From Gorsachius magnificus (lineage: Eukaryota > Chordata > Aves > Pelecaniformes > Ardeidae), in assembly GCA_034008185.1 (NCBI GenBank), contig CM067081.1:4773821-4837820 (forward strand): 64,000 nt of DNA, written 5' to 3'. The notes beneath the pieces are model-generated. The model was not told the DNA's origin. It did no database searches and saw nothing but the letters and a program-made list of their open reading frames with translations. Shown here one piece after another: positions 12,376 through 24,559 of this stretch (the stretch's first letter is position 1; the number at the start of each line of letters is the position of its first letter). The position numbers and the translations under genes are program-made.

Positions 12376-12643
12376 CGAAGGCTTCTGAGAGCCCATACAC
12401 CTTCTGGCTGTAGACATCTGTCTTATCCCAGATGAAATAATAGGACAGGTCTGGAGCAGCTGCAAACCACTTTCTGAAGAGGCGTCCCTCGACGGCCACC
12501 ATGAGGTGGACTTTCATGAGGTTGAAGGGGATGGTGGGGTGGGTCATGCTGATCCTCAGGACTGATTTGTAGCCCGCTGTGCGACTGCTCAGGTAACTCA
12601 CTTTTATTTTACTACCGGAAACGTTAATCTCCTCCTGTAGAGC
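12376..12643 (-). CDS. TENM2: TENM2 internal exon: FN-plug domain
   Basis: The acceptor is TCCTCAG and the donor is TTCG|GTAAGTG. The 268 nt start on a codon boundary and read [20 protein letters not shown], then [20 protein letters not shown], then [20 protein letters not shown] and [19 protein letters not shown]. This is the FN-plug beta-sandwich, an unusual fibronectin-like fold that plugs the teneurin YD barrel. The segment near the start contains N-V-S, a candidate N-glycosylation sequon, and has Ser where I recall Cys in mammalian TENM2 (ISGCK-type). The exon ends with one base of a Val codon completed by the next exon. The gap-free frame and conserved core argue against a pseudogene. 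Confidence 0.95.
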
Positions 12644-12836
12644 CTGAGGAAAAGCAATTCAGGAGGTGTTAAATCAGCAGCGAGCAGACGGAAAAAGGGC
12701 GTGAAGCTGTAATTTATCAAACACATCTTTACAAAAGCTCTGGTAGACATGTCTAAAAAAGCATACCTAGTAGGCATCAATTATAAAATCATATATGTAA
12801 TTTATAGAATTTGTTGTGGAAGCCAAGGAATGCCCG

Positions 12837-12848
12837 CCCCCCCCCCCC
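12837..12848 (+). repeat. C12 homopolymer
   Basis: Twelve C in a row, about 200 bp upstream (transcript sense) of the 12376-12643 exon. Confidence 0.95.
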
Positions 12849-13089
12849 GTTTCTCCATCTCTGTTACACGGAGAAGAGGAGACCAAAATATCACCTTTAA
12901 GTCAGTGTTTACAACGGGACTCAATGCTAAAAGGAGTCCCAGGACCTATGATGAAAGGAACTTGGTACCTGAGTTTATTCAAACCCATCAGTTTAGCTTC
13001 CATTTTCTGTCTTTTATCTTGGTAGATTTCTATGGCTGCTAATTTTTTTTGTTTTCCCAGTAAAATATCAAGCCCTACTTGGCCTGTAG

Positions 13090-13470
13090 CCTTATGGATG
13101 TTCCCTGGCCCCGATCATAACCTGCCATTCTCTCCATGTCATTAGTGAACCCTGCTTCCACCCTCCCTCCTCTGTTCCACCCATCTCTCGTTCTTTGAAA
13201 CTGCTCCTCTCCTACCACACTTCTGACCCTCTTTGCCTGATCTGCCTTCAGCCTTTTTTTTCCTGTGTCCTGGTCCTTACTTTCTGACTTTATATTTGTT
13301 CCTACTTACCCTGGTCCTTGCTTAAAATTCCCTCCCCTCTTACCTGCGTGATGAAGCTCTCAGCTTCACCTACCACCATCAACCCCTTTCCCCTCCTTTG
13401 CATTCTCCCTTCCCCTCTTATTCCCAAATCCTCTGTACCCTGGGTGAGTTACTTCATTTTCTCCTCCAGC
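13090..13470 (+). repeat. Pyrimidine-rich tract
   Basis: About 380 bp dominated by C and T on the plus strand with many CCTCC, CTCCC and CTTTT runs; purine-rich in the TENM2 transcript. Confidence 0.7.
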
Positions 13471-15063
13471 CACACAGTGTGGGTATTTCTGGCTGACCAG
13501 GACAGTTATCTTGCAGGTCTCCATTCCAGTACAGAAATTCACAGAGACTGGAGAAACAGCAGGGAAAGTTTTGCCTGCCCCTGTTCTGCTTTGAGAATAG
13601 AGAAGTCTCAGTAAAGATGGGATTTTCAGCTAATTTACCTGCTAACGTATAATCAGAATTATTTTGTTTTGGTTGGGGAAATCCAGGGAGATTTTCTGGA
13701 AGGCAATACGACGTACATTCCCGACACCATGCTGATTCTCCCATGCAAAATATTGACAAAAAAGGGCATTTCCTCCTTAAGTCTTGGGGGGGTGGGGGAA
13801 ATTAGTTGTCACTTTCCAGAAAATGTCATTCTTAGGTAGGGCACCCAACATGGACATTTTCTGCATAAGCCAGTAACCTTTGGCAAAGTCTGAAAGATGA
13901 AGGTAGAAGCATAGCAGCAAGCTGGAAAGCTTGGTCTGATAATGGGATGTGTCAGAAGGTCAGGGCTGGCGCCGTTCCCTCCTGCGCCACTTCTGAAATA
14001 CTTCGGTGTGCTGGACCCTAATGAGCTGTGAAAATACTTCCCCAGCAATAATCAGCTTTCCTAATATTAAGGGCATGGAGGCTCGAAGGCAGGTGGGTCA
14101 AGAGATCTACCCATCAGGAAGGGATCACAGCCATCCTGGTGTTCTCCAAGCCTCATGGCTCCTGCACTCAACTCCTCCTCTCTGGGAGCAGTAAACTTCC
14201 CTGGCGCGACGAGCTGCTCACCTCTTACAGGTGTTCTGCTTGGGGTTATAAATAATGACAAATCTCGCAATCTGCCCCCTGAAAAGGCCTCTTTGAAGCT
14301 GTTATTCAAGGCCCAACACTTTTTCAAGTGATAACTTATGGCCTCTGAGTGTTGCAGCACTTGACAAACGGACACATCCAGAAGTTAAAGCGCTGTGCCA
14401 CTGTGCTCATAAATATTTACTTTCTCTAATGCAGCCTTTTCAATTTACATATCTCAGTGCTTAGGAGGCTGAAAAATGACAGAACTGGGAAAACCCAGGA
14501 ATTTTAAAAAATACTTTATGAGCTCAGCAACGAGCTGGGCTGGGACCAGGCTCAACCAGAGGCCAGCTGAGCCAAGCTGCAGGAAAGGTGGTCCCTTGTA
14601 TCAAATCTGTCTTCATATGTAACCCCTCTAGGAAAAAGCCAGGCAGAAATAATTGTCACAGAGGTACTATTTGCAACGTCTGGTTCAAATCCCTGTCAGA
14701 AATAATTATTTCTCTGTCATGATCTGTCTCTGCTGTCTACCATTCCAAAGAAAGGGTCAGCACAGCGGTACCAAGGCACCGAGCAGCACAAGGGGTTATG
14801 TTTAAAGGTGCCTGCTTGAAGAGAGGGTTCAAATGGTAATTCAGATTATCTGAAACGCATTTGTAGTTTGTAAGTGCTGCTGAACTTTGGTGGGGGGAGC
14901 GTAATCCAGCAGGACACTGGTGGGAGAAGAGGTGGAAAGTAAGCTTGAAAATACTCGAATGCACCAAAAGTAATGGCAGCTGAATTGTGCCCTTATTTCT
15001 ATTTGGTAATTGCTGTTTGACCCAGATAAATTCATATACTGTGTCTGGGGTCCTTCTGAAAGA

Positions 15064-15107
15064 CTACAGCTCTTAGAGTTTATCACAGCTCTTAGAGGTT
15101 ATCACAG
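15064..15107 (+). repeat. Short tandem duplication
   Basis: ACAGCTCTTAGAG(T/G)TTATC is present twice in tandem with one difference. Confidence 0.85.
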
Positions 15108-15381
15108 CCTAACCACTGTAAATCTGCTCCTTAAAAGTGGCCCGGTCACCAGGCTGGTCAGGCAGAAGAGCTGGTTCCTCAGGCTTACCAGGGATTTCCA
15201 CAATTTAGGGATTTTCACAATTTAGCAATTTTCACTGCTGCATTCCCTCCACTCCTGGGTGTTGATCTATGCTTGTGTTAGAAGCATTTTTTAACTCTTT
15301 GCATGAGACAATGTAATTTCTGTTTTTCTGTGTGCTGGGTTACATATTTCTCCGCCAGCAGGCAAGGCAAGGAACAATCAA

Positions 15382-15383
<2 letters not shown>

Positions 15384-15410
<27 letters not shown>
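15384..15410 (+). repeat. T27 homopolymer
   Basis: Twenty-seven T in a row, without a recognisable retroposon attached. Confidence 0.95.
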
Positions 15411-15414
<4 letters not shown>

Positions 15415-16101
15415 ATGCTTCTCAGAAGGAATTTTGAGAAAGAAAGGCATTTAGGGCCTGATTCGGGGGCATTAATATAAGTATCTAGTGCTTTTGAGAT
15501 GTTCTTTGGTATCCAAAACCTCTGCAAGGGGGTGACAGATCTGACATGGACCTTCCTGAGATCTCCGCCTTCCTGAAGCTACAGCTGGAGGCCTGAAGGG
15601 ACACTTCAGGGCATCTTAAATGGCACCAAATCTGTCTTTAGGCACCTGAATCAAACACTTAAAATGTATTATTTGGTCTTTTGAATGCATCCAGGTAGAG
15701 GACACTGCATTTATTTGTTGGAGCTCACGGGGTTCCTATCTGCCACTTGTCAAAATGTCCTTCCCAGCCCTGCCATTCGCTTGTCACCTCCTCCCAGATA
15801 TGTGCTCACACCTTTTATATTTAACATTTCTCTGCTGAGAACTGCATGTTATAAAATACAGCTGCAGAAACTGACAGCTGGGTTATTTTTTATTGTATGT
15901 ATATCCAGTATAGGAGTGAAAAGTAGTTAATTTATGAACTGAAGTACAGCCAGGACTCTGCTATAACATCAGGCTCTCTCGTATACTCCTGCACCACAAA
16001 CTCTGTTAGCCTTCAGCTGTCAATATCTGAGGAGGAATACAGTTTTTACAGGTTTTAGCTCAATCATTTGGCACACGGGAAGAATACTGCTCATCATGTA
16101 T

Positions 16102-16511
16102 GGAATTCATCTCATCCAAACTTAGGAACCTAAAAGTTAGGAGTCTTCTCTGAGCTACTCTTCTAGGTCTCTCCATGGCCAATGGGCAGAGACAGACTCT
16201 TCAGAAGGCTGGTCTTGCCATGTAAATTTAAGAGTGGGATTTAATTCCAGTTTAAGGCATCTAAATCCAGATGTCGACATATAAGTATGTGCATGTGAAG
16301 TAGACATGAAAGCATCAGTTATAGTCAGTCGACATCTAACCGATACCGTCAGTGGGAACCAGATACCTTCAAGACGGTCAGCTTAATTGATCTGTAGGCT
16401 CTGCTGACAATATTGATTAGATTTCTGTCAGTTTAATGGGAACTCAGACATCTAGCACACATCGCGTGTGTGAACACCTCATTTAGGTGCCATAATCTCA
16501 AAATGAATCCC
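16102..16511. repeat. Uncharacterised repeat candidate with inverted ends
   Basis: The left end reads GGAATTCATCTCATCC...CTTAGGAACCTAAA. The reverse complement of the right end reads GGATTCATTTTGAG...GGCACCTAAA. The shared GGATTCAT and CCTAAA blocks form imperfect terminal inverted repeats of about 30 bp on a 410-bp unit, as in a decayed non-autonomous DNA transposon. No target duplication was seen. A short match to the left end occurs at 58551-58566. Confidence 0.35.
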
Positions 16512-16693
16512 ACTTTGTCCTTAATTAGATTCCATAACTACAGGTGTCTAGTGTGATTTGGGATGTCCAAGTTACCTGTGACATTCACAAGGGGTTGGCA
16601 GATATAATGCAGGACACTGATAGGGGAATCCTTCTGGACTGGCAGTTGGAGGCCAAGCAGGACATCTGCAGGACATTTCAAATGGCCCTAAAG

Positions 16694-16903
16694 ATCTACG
16701 ATGAGGGTGGTGAAACACTGGCACAGGTTGCCCAGAGAGGTGGTGGAGGCCCCATCCCTGGAAACATTCCAGGTCAGGTTGGATGGGGCTCTGAGCAACC
16801 TGATCTAGTCAAAGGTGTCCCTGATCATGGCAAGGGGCTTGGACTAGATGAACTTTAAAGGTCCCTTCCAACCCAAACCATTTCAGGATTCGATGTTCTA
16901 TAG
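16694..16903 (+). mobile_element. CR1 LINE, 3' end
   Basis: Resembles the ORF2 end (wording of 'GTGGTGAAACACTGG' through 'GGTCCCTTCCAACCC') and a decayed octamer tail. About 210 bp, 5'-truncated. Confidence 0.88.
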
Positions 16904-18349
16904 TCTGTATCAAACCATTGCTTGTGATCTACATCCCTGGCTGCTTTCCCTGTTGATAGACAGACACGCAGTCTTACCGAAGAGGAGTTTTAGAATGTTT
17001 TAGTTCAACAGATATAATTAACACAATCTAACGAGTATCCTACCAAATAATGAGGGAGGTTATGATTATAGTTGCACTGTATCAGATGTTTGCTTCTTTC
17101 CCAGGCAGCACCAAACATTACCTTTCATGGGTTTTGTTGGGTTAGGAAAAAAAGAGATGTGAAAACTGAACCAAGAATTTGCAGTCTGATGGACTTTACA
17201 AGATATGGGACTTAATTAGTAATTATGCTGGGACAAATCTGACGACTGTAATTGGAAATTAGTGTGAGAAAGGATCACAGGGTTTGGTCCAGAGGGAAAG
17301 GTAAAGAGACCACTAGCTTTATTTGTTGCTTGGTTCAGTACTTGGTGTATTAAAATTAGAAGATATCAAGTGACTTCTTTTCTCGTTAACGCTACCGCAA
17401 CCCCAACGGAGTCAAGCAGGAAGCATACAATTTGTCACTACACTTGTTATTATTTCTACCTTGGCAGACTATTATTTGTCACTAAAAGCAATACACAGGA
17501 CATGCCGAATGCTGGCATCAAAAACCCAGGGAATAACATGCCCAAGGAAGGAAAGCTTGAGTGCTGCTACATCCATGTGTTTCAACACAGTGAGTATTTT
17601 TAAGGAAAACGGATAATCCAGTTGTTTGGACTATTCAGTTTAAACCCCAACTTTCCATTTGGCAAGATACTTTGAATCCCCAGCAGGTTGTTAAACTATT
17701 TTATCTGACTCGCACTTCCTTAAAAAAGGAAAACGGGGATGAGAAATAAAAAGTAACCCTCTTGCTTCGCTCATCTATCCCAAATGTCACGAAATGCAAT
17801 AAGCCCCAGGTGCTCCTCAGGCTGGCCATTTGCCAGCCACCTGCTGGCTGACCAGGCATCTCAGCAGCTTTGTAGAGTGAGGTTTATGCCTTCAAACCCT
17901 GAGAAAGTTCACACCCAATACTCCACCACTGAGGTCCGTAATGCCCAGCGGTGAAATTTGCTCGTGAATGGAAGAGAGAGGCATTGGAGCATAAGTGGTC
18001 CATCAGCCTCACGCTGGGCACGTTGAATGCCAAAGGGCTGCACCAAGGCTTGTTGTGGGTCATATGGGGGTCCCAGCCCACCTCCTGCAGATGGCAGGTG
18101 AAAGCAAAGCAGAGCTAACGTAGGTTTTCACTGTCAGCTGCAAGTGCTGTGCCTCCATCTCTCAGGGATAAGGAAAAAGAAACCTGGCTAAGTGTGTGCT
18201 TGTGAGCATGAAAAACAGAGTAACAAATGGGGAATGCTTCTTTTTAGCAAAGCAGGGGAATAAAGGCACAGAATAGCTGCATTTGTGTTGCTCAAAGCAG
18301 GCAAAAGAAGCACAGAAAGGAGCTGGATTATCTTCTCCTCGGTTCATAC

Positions 18350-18611
18350 CTGGATTTCAGGAACAATAGGACCTTTCTCCGAGCAGGAACTTGCAAAAGC
18401 TGTCAGAGGAGATGGGGAGACCACAGGGTTGGGCCGGGCGAAGTTACTGAGGTCGCAGCTTGGGATCTCATTCTCTTCGTGCCTCATGACTATGGTTTCC
18501 ATCACGAAGAAGCGATCCCATGGCAGCCACAGCGTGTGCTCCTGGGTGATGAAGGGGGCCCGCTCGAAGTGCAGGATAATGGAGATGCCACCAATGGTAA
18601 CGAGATCGAAG
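18350..18611 (-). CDS. TENM2: TENM2 internal exon: end of transthyretin-like domain into FN-plug
   Basis: The acceptor is TTAAACCAG and the donor is ATCCAG|GTATGA. The 262 nt read [20 protein letters not shown], then [20 protein letters not shown], then [19 protein letters not shown] and [12 protein letters not shown]. The strand pattern completes the transthyretin-like sandwich, and the [15 protein letters not shown] segment leads into the FN-plug, the domain that closes the bottom of the YD shell. The exon starts with one base of a split Ser codon and ends on a codon boundary (Gln). The residue after LVT is Ile here; from memory it is Asn in mammalian TENM2, so this site deserves a read-level check. 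[20 protein letters not shown] again fits TENM2 better than TENM3. Confidence 0.95.
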
Positions 18612-18699
18612 CTGGTTTAAGAGATGGAATACAAAATTAGTGCAAGCACCACCCCGCGTGCTTGTAACAGTTCCCTAGCAAGGACTCCAGAGAAACAAT

Positions 18700-18825
18700 C
18701 GCAAGAAATATAATCACCCACATTTTACAAGCATAAAACCTACAGCCCAAAGAGGCTTCAGTTGGCTAAGAGCAAGTGGTGGAAGCAGGAGTACGAATTC
18801 AGCTTCATTACACGTTGTGCCCGTG
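18700..18825 (+). mobile_element. MIR-like SINE relic
   Basis: 'cacccacattttacaagcat', 'cccaaagaggcttcagttgg' and 'gtggtggaagcaggagtacg' in MIR core order. Decayed. Confidence 0.5.
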
Positions 18826-19354
18826 TATATTAAAAACATACCCATCCCTTTTCCTGAGACAAATGTTTCTTTGTTATTGCTTTTCTGGTGTTATTTGACC
18901 ATACACACTCTTTTATTTATTTTTTTTTTTCTTAAAGTATTTATCATCCAAATGCAGCCGCAGATTGGATCAATTCACATGCTGAAATAAACTATTTGGA
19001 AAGTGGTTTCTCTGACACACCACCATATAAATTGTCTTGGCACCGCTGCTAACCTGACTAATACCTAATGCAACCCAGAGAACATGTGGAGCCCAGTTGT
19101 GGCCCTGCTGTGCCAGGCATGGGGAAGAAATGGACACCATGCAAGCAGTCTCTGTACCACAGCACTCAGCACAGAGCCTTTTTTTGACTCTTACTCATTT
19201 AGAGCAGGGCAAATCACTCACTGCCTGTGCTCGGCAACTGCGCCCTACGCTACCTCCAGCCACATGGCTTTTCTGCCCGCGTTAGTGTTGGGTGTTACGT
19301 TGGGCTACCAGACAGCCCTCCAGAGCTGTATGGAAGGATGTTACCTCCATAAGG

Positions 19355-19735
19355 AAAACAGTCTGGAGCAGAGGAGGCTGAGGGGAGCCCTTATCGCCCT
19401 CTACAACTGCCTGACAGGAGGGGGGAGCAAGGTGGGGGTCGGCCTCTTCTCCCTGGTAATGGGCGATGGGATGAGGGGGAATGGTCTGAAGTTGCACCAG
19501 GGGAGGTTTAGGTTGGACATTAGGAAAAATTTCTTCCCCGAAAGGGTTGTCAGGCTCTGGAATGGGCTGCCCAGGGAAGTGGTAGAGTCCCCATCCCTGG
19601 AGGTATTTAAAAGCCGGGCAGATGAGGTGCTTAGGGACAGGGTTTAGTGGTGGGATGGCAGGGTTAGGTTAATGGTTGAACTTGATGATCTTAAAGGGCT
19701 TTTCCAAGCTAGATGATTCTATGGTTCTATGATTC
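19355..19735 (+). mobile_element. CR1 LINE, 3' end with open ORF2 tail
   Basis: Encodes an uninterrupted ORF2 C-terminus including [41 protein letters not shown] and [19 protein letters not shown], ending at the natural stop near 19647. The 3' UTR and the tail ATTCTATGGTTCTATGATTC follow. The 5' truncation removes the RT and endonuclease. Same subfamily as the copies at 43487 and 55402. Confidence 0.93.
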
Positions 19736-22489
19736 CTCCTCTTAATGTAAAGATGTTGGGATAGGGTTATGGGTTTTTTCTTAGTTTTTTGTATAAACTT
19801 CACATCTTGTCAGAGATGGAGATCTTATGAAGCACCACAGAATGTATCTACTACATAGAGAGGTGTCAACTGAGAAAGGAAGGGATTTCAGCACAATTTG
19901 AAGACCTCTCCTTTTTTGCTGCTTTGGTGCTTTTTCCTCAGTGTCTATTCAATTGCAATGCCAAATGTGCCTTTCAGGCAAAGAAAGTTTTCTCATCCCC
20001 GCTTCTCACTTTTGGCGCTTGGCGCGAGCGTGTGATGGTCTCACACAGATCTAAAGCACGTGAACAGGCTTGCTGGCTTCAGCAGAGCTGCTCACGTGCT
20101 TGGGAGCCATGTGCTCATCTACTTCTCAGTGTGTCCTGAGAACTGGGATCTGAAAGCGCTCTGACAGCGCTGACAAAGCCAGACTTGATGCAACTCGTAA
20201 TTGCAAGGTAAGAAAGAAGCTGAAAAAAAATATTTAAAGTTATCTTTACGTTAATGATGAGGCTTCCAGATTGGCTGCAGAAATCCCAGAGGAGCAACAA
20301 CACGTATGAACTATTTCTAAAACAAAAAATCTTTGGCAAGCCGTCATTCAGGACAACCTTTTTTTTTTTTTTTTAATGGCAGATAGACCGAGGTGCCATT
20401 TAGCAAATATAATTATGAAAAATAAAGTTTTTTGGGAAAGAATTCTCAATCGAGTCAATGGGAGGGAGTGGAAAGCATTTTTAAAAAGCTAAAGACATGT
20501 TTATTCTACCACTCAAGTGGGGGCATCAGCTTCCCAGACCTATGGAGCTTGGCTTGCAACAGCCTGATGAGTAACTTGCTGGCCCTTGCCAGCAAAGCTG
20601 CGCAGCATTTGTACTTTGATGAGAACATTTTTAACAGTCAATTAGCATTTGGCAAGCCTTGCAGCTGGGAGGGAGAAGCTTGCTCTGCATGAATCCAGGC
20701 ACTGAAAGGGGGAACGGGAGGAACGAAACAAACATTACAAATGATGCTCAACAAGTTTTTCGGCAAGTGGGAAAGAGTTTTTATTTGGAAACGCCTCCGT
20801 TTGGCTCCTTTGCGAGTGGTTCTTGGCTTCATTGAGGCCGGGTCAGGGATGGTAACCTGCTGGGGGGAAACATCTTTGCCTCTCCTGCATCCCCAAAACA
20901 GGATGCAGCAGGGAAAGCACCACCTCCACGTCAGGCTCCGGCAGCTGTGAAAACAGAGACGGGCAGTATTTTTTAGCAGGCACTGTTGCTCATGAGCCGT
21001 TTTTCCTGGCGTCACAGCGTGCAGCTTTGAAATTACCTTGATGAACTGAAAAAAAGCTAAAGCCAAAACCAAACAGAAAAACCCAAACTGAAAACACCTT
21101 CCTCCCAGCTTCCCTTTAGTGAAATTAAATTTAACAAGAGCAAAACTGTCTTGGGATTGAAGGAATGAGATAATTCTATTTCTGGTTTTGCTGCTGATCT
21201 TTTTTATCACTCTGAAAAAATCATCCTCGTTGTACAGTCAAATCGTTCTGTTTTTCTTAAAAGACTCTGGAGAGACAGGGCAAAGGATGAAATTCTCTAT
21301 TTATCCACAAAGCAGGCTCAAAAAAAACCCCAACCCACAAAAAAGTGTAGCCTTTTCTCATCTCTTTGCTATGAAAGTCCATTGCTCTGGAAGAGCTGTG
21401 CCCAAGCTGCTGGATGCAATGGCAGGTACACGGTCCTGAAAAAGTCTGGAGACTTCCCTGCTGTTCTATTAACACTGTGCCCATAACCATGGGATAGTGA
21501 GGACTTACAGCCTCTATAAACTGCCAGTTTAATCAAATACAAGGCTTTATTTAAAAACGTGGTTTACAATCCAGTACCAATACTTTGCTCCATCTATTAA
21601 CTTTGCTTTACAGAGCAATCCTGCATACAATAGAGTGGTTTGAGAGCTGTCATTTTGCCTTCATGCCTTGTATCTGAAAAAAGTCTGTGTCCTGATAATT
21701 AGGCTAAAAAGACATGGGAGCCTCAAAGTTATCAAAGAGTTTTGCTCAGACTAAGTAACGCGACTTAGATAGGACCAGGATTTCACTGTTAGAGGCTGTA
21801 TCTGAGTACGATAATAGGAGTGAAACCTACTTGCAGAGACCTGGAATGCAGTCAACCCACTTACAGGGGTGAAAAATTCAGTTCACTGTAATTTTAAAAC
21901 TGAAATTTCACTTATAATACTCATTTTGAAACTTGGCCGTGCCAAAAAAAAAACCCCCAACAAACCAAACCCAAAGCAACAAAATCAGCTTAGGAACCAA
22001 TCTAGCTAAACTGACGCAATTCTGTCTTTAAACTCCCTTACTTTAAAAACACAGTTATTGCCCTGCTATCAGTAAACTGATTTGCTAAATCAATTTAAGG
22101 CAACTCAGTGCACGTTTTCAAAATAATACATATTCCTATGGTGAATATACCAAATAATAAAGCCAGTGAGTTTTATGCAGTTATCTCATAAACCCTGGAA
22201 CAAGGTAACTGCTTGCACACGTGCTCCCATTTTTTCTCCAAACTCAGAATGACACTGAAGATGGTCCAGATGATCCCATATGCACTTCTAGGGACTGGGA
22301 ATGGATCACTCGGTACCAGAGAAGCTACTTCTTGCTTAAGAGCATCAACATCTTAAACCAAAGTGACTCAATCCCATGAAAACTGCGCTGTGAAAAAGCT
22401 GTTGGGAAGAGTCACGCTCTGTTCGGGAAATTACTGAAAACCATCAAAACACAGAATAGAGACTGTAAGAGCAATAATTCTGTACGTGA

Positions 22490-22660
22490 TTTTGAAAGTG
22501 CTTTACAGGTAGTATTTAATAAATGCTATACCAGTCAGTAAGGAAGGCAAGTAAATGTTATCTCCTTTTCACAGGCTGGTTGGCTGGCCTAGGAAGGTTA
22601 AGAGATGCATCTAATGCTACCCACTAAATCAGCAGTGAGGCTAGGATTGGAAATAAGGGA
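22490..22660 (+). mobile_element. MIR-like SINE relic
   Basis: 'gaaagtgctttacaggtag', 'tatctccttttcacaggctg' and 'aggttaagagatgcatctaa' followed by 'cagtgaggctaggattgg' follow the MIR core order. Confidence 0.5.
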
Positions 22661-23552
22661 TGTCTGCCATCATTTTCTGCCCTGACAGATTTAGTCTGAA
22701 TGCTCTTAAATACTTCAAGGTAGTTTTGGAAGACCTCACCACTGAGGAAGTTGCTGGATTCTGGTGTTCTTTAGACGAAGGGCTTCCACTGGTCCACTTA
22801 TTACCTCCAGAGTACACAGATACACTGCTGTGCCCATTCATTTGAGAAAACATCTGCATGTATGTCTCAGACAGTTTTGGAAGGTATTTTTATGATTCAA
22901 GAGACTCAGCACTGCAGCTGGACAATTTATTGAATGTCAGTGGTGCACCAGACCTGCGCAAGGTTTCTGCAGAAGCAGCTTGATTTGAGAGGACGGTGAA
23001 GAAAGTGAAACCAGAAGAACTGACCCCGCGCAGTCTGGGGTTAGACTGACCACCAACAGCTGCGGACAGAAATCCCAGCTTCAGGATGGATCCCACTTGG
23101 TCACAGATTCCCTTGTCCCAGACAGCTGTTCTCGGTCATTTCTATCATTTGGAGCTGAGTATCTGCTGGGATCTGAGTCAGCAAACTGCAGCACTGAGCT
23201 CCTTGAAACTAATTTAACTTCTGGAGGCTGGCAGGAGGCCCTGAGGAACCAGCAGTCTACTGAAGATTGGTGGAGCATACTGATGCTCCAGCTGCATTGC
23301 TTTCTGCCCTGGGTTCACTGCCCAGCTGGAGGTTGGGAAGGACAAGGTGTGAAAGGAATATCCCTGGCTTGAAGTAACAGCAGGAGGTGGCTTATAGCAG
23401 GGGGGAGTTGCCTTTCACCACCCGGGAATTGGAAATTATAAATAGTCACTCAGCTATTGCAAAGGTCCAGGTCTGGGATAGTCCTCACCTCCATGCTCGG
23501 ATCCTGTTTAGCTCACTGGTACATTTGCTGCCTAGAGGTGAAGCTAAGGCTC

Positions 23553-23640
23553 TCTGTGCTAGGTACAGCACAACTGGGGAGCAAAGAGATGGTCCCTTCC
23601 TCAAAGTACCTGCCATCTAAATGAAAGTTTACACATGGTA
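23553..23640 (+). mobile_element. L2/MIR-type SINE fragment
   Basis: 'ctctgtgctaggtacagcac' and 'gatggtcccttcctcaaagt' with 'acctgccatctaaa' are typical of the L2/MIR-like segment with a GTGCTAGGTAC start. Confidence 0.5.
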
Positions 23641-24559
23641 GTTGGGTGTTGTATATAGGACAAGGAAACAGATGAAAAAAAGGCTATGGAAGGCATTATT
23701 GTCCAGGAATTTTCCAGGCATATTTATCTGTTCTAACAGACACAGATTTTGTGCTGGTCTATACAGCAATCTGATCTTGAGAGCGCAGTTCGGATCTCAC
23801 TTTCACACAAGGGAGGTTCAGTAAGGTTGACAGCGATACTCATAGCATAAATGTGCAACGCTCTCCTTTTTGCAGCAAAGCCTAAGCTATAGGCAATACA
23901 AAGGCACCAGCTCCAGAGCCGTCCTTTTCCAAAGGAGACCACTGGTTTGCTTGGGATGCCTCTTTGTTATCCAGATCTTATTGTCATGTTGTCCAAGAGA
24001 TGGAGCATCACTCAGAAAGCCTCCCAGTCACCATCAGTGCAACAGTAGGTGCAAACCCTCCTGAGCATGAACAAGGCAGCATGAAGCACACGTTGCTCGC
24101 ACATGTTCCTCTCTTTCATTATAATTCTATCAGCTTCTCTGGCCAAGTCAAACCTTTAATGAAAGTCGTGGATTGGAGACGTGCTAAAATCTATAAATCC
24201 TCTCCCAAGTGCTAGTGGTTAGTAGTCAATACATAGAGCATGTGCAGCTGGAACCCCTTATGTCTCATTTTTGTTCTTAAAAGAAAGGGAGCCAATTAGC
24301 ATTGACAGACAAAAGATAAGATGAAAGACTTCCCCAATTTGCAATGCTTTTGTTTTGGCTGAGCATGATTGCTCAGATTTAAGCGCTTGCCTCTAACACG
24401 ACCATAATCTTAATGACTTCTTCCTAATCATTTAAACACGAATTATCAAGAATAGAGCTGTTGGGAGCAGGAGGCATCTTTTCTTTACATGCATGGGCAC
24501 TGCACTGCCCAATTGTTGGCTAAAGATTAACAGGTGATATCACAAAGTTAATAATAATA

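Larger units (their letters stand above)
12644..18349 (-). other. TENM2: TENM2 intron, 5.7 kb
   Basis: Contains a C12 run (12837-12848), a pyrimidine-rich tract (about 13090-13470), a short tandem duplication (15064-15107), a T27 tract (15384-15410), a repeat candidate with inverted ends (16102-16511) and a CR1 3' end (16694-16903). No other coding sequence is seen. Confidence 0.7.

Noticed and set aside
19084..19647. 187-codon plus-strand frame with an apparent N-terminus
   Set aside because: Its second half is the CR1 ORF2 end. The first half is unrelated flanking sequence that happens to be open in the same frame.
20638..21210. 190-codon open frame on the minus strand
   Set aside because: Mixed low-complexity peptide with no family resemblance. 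It overlaps no conserved-looking exon and breaks outside plausible splice sites.
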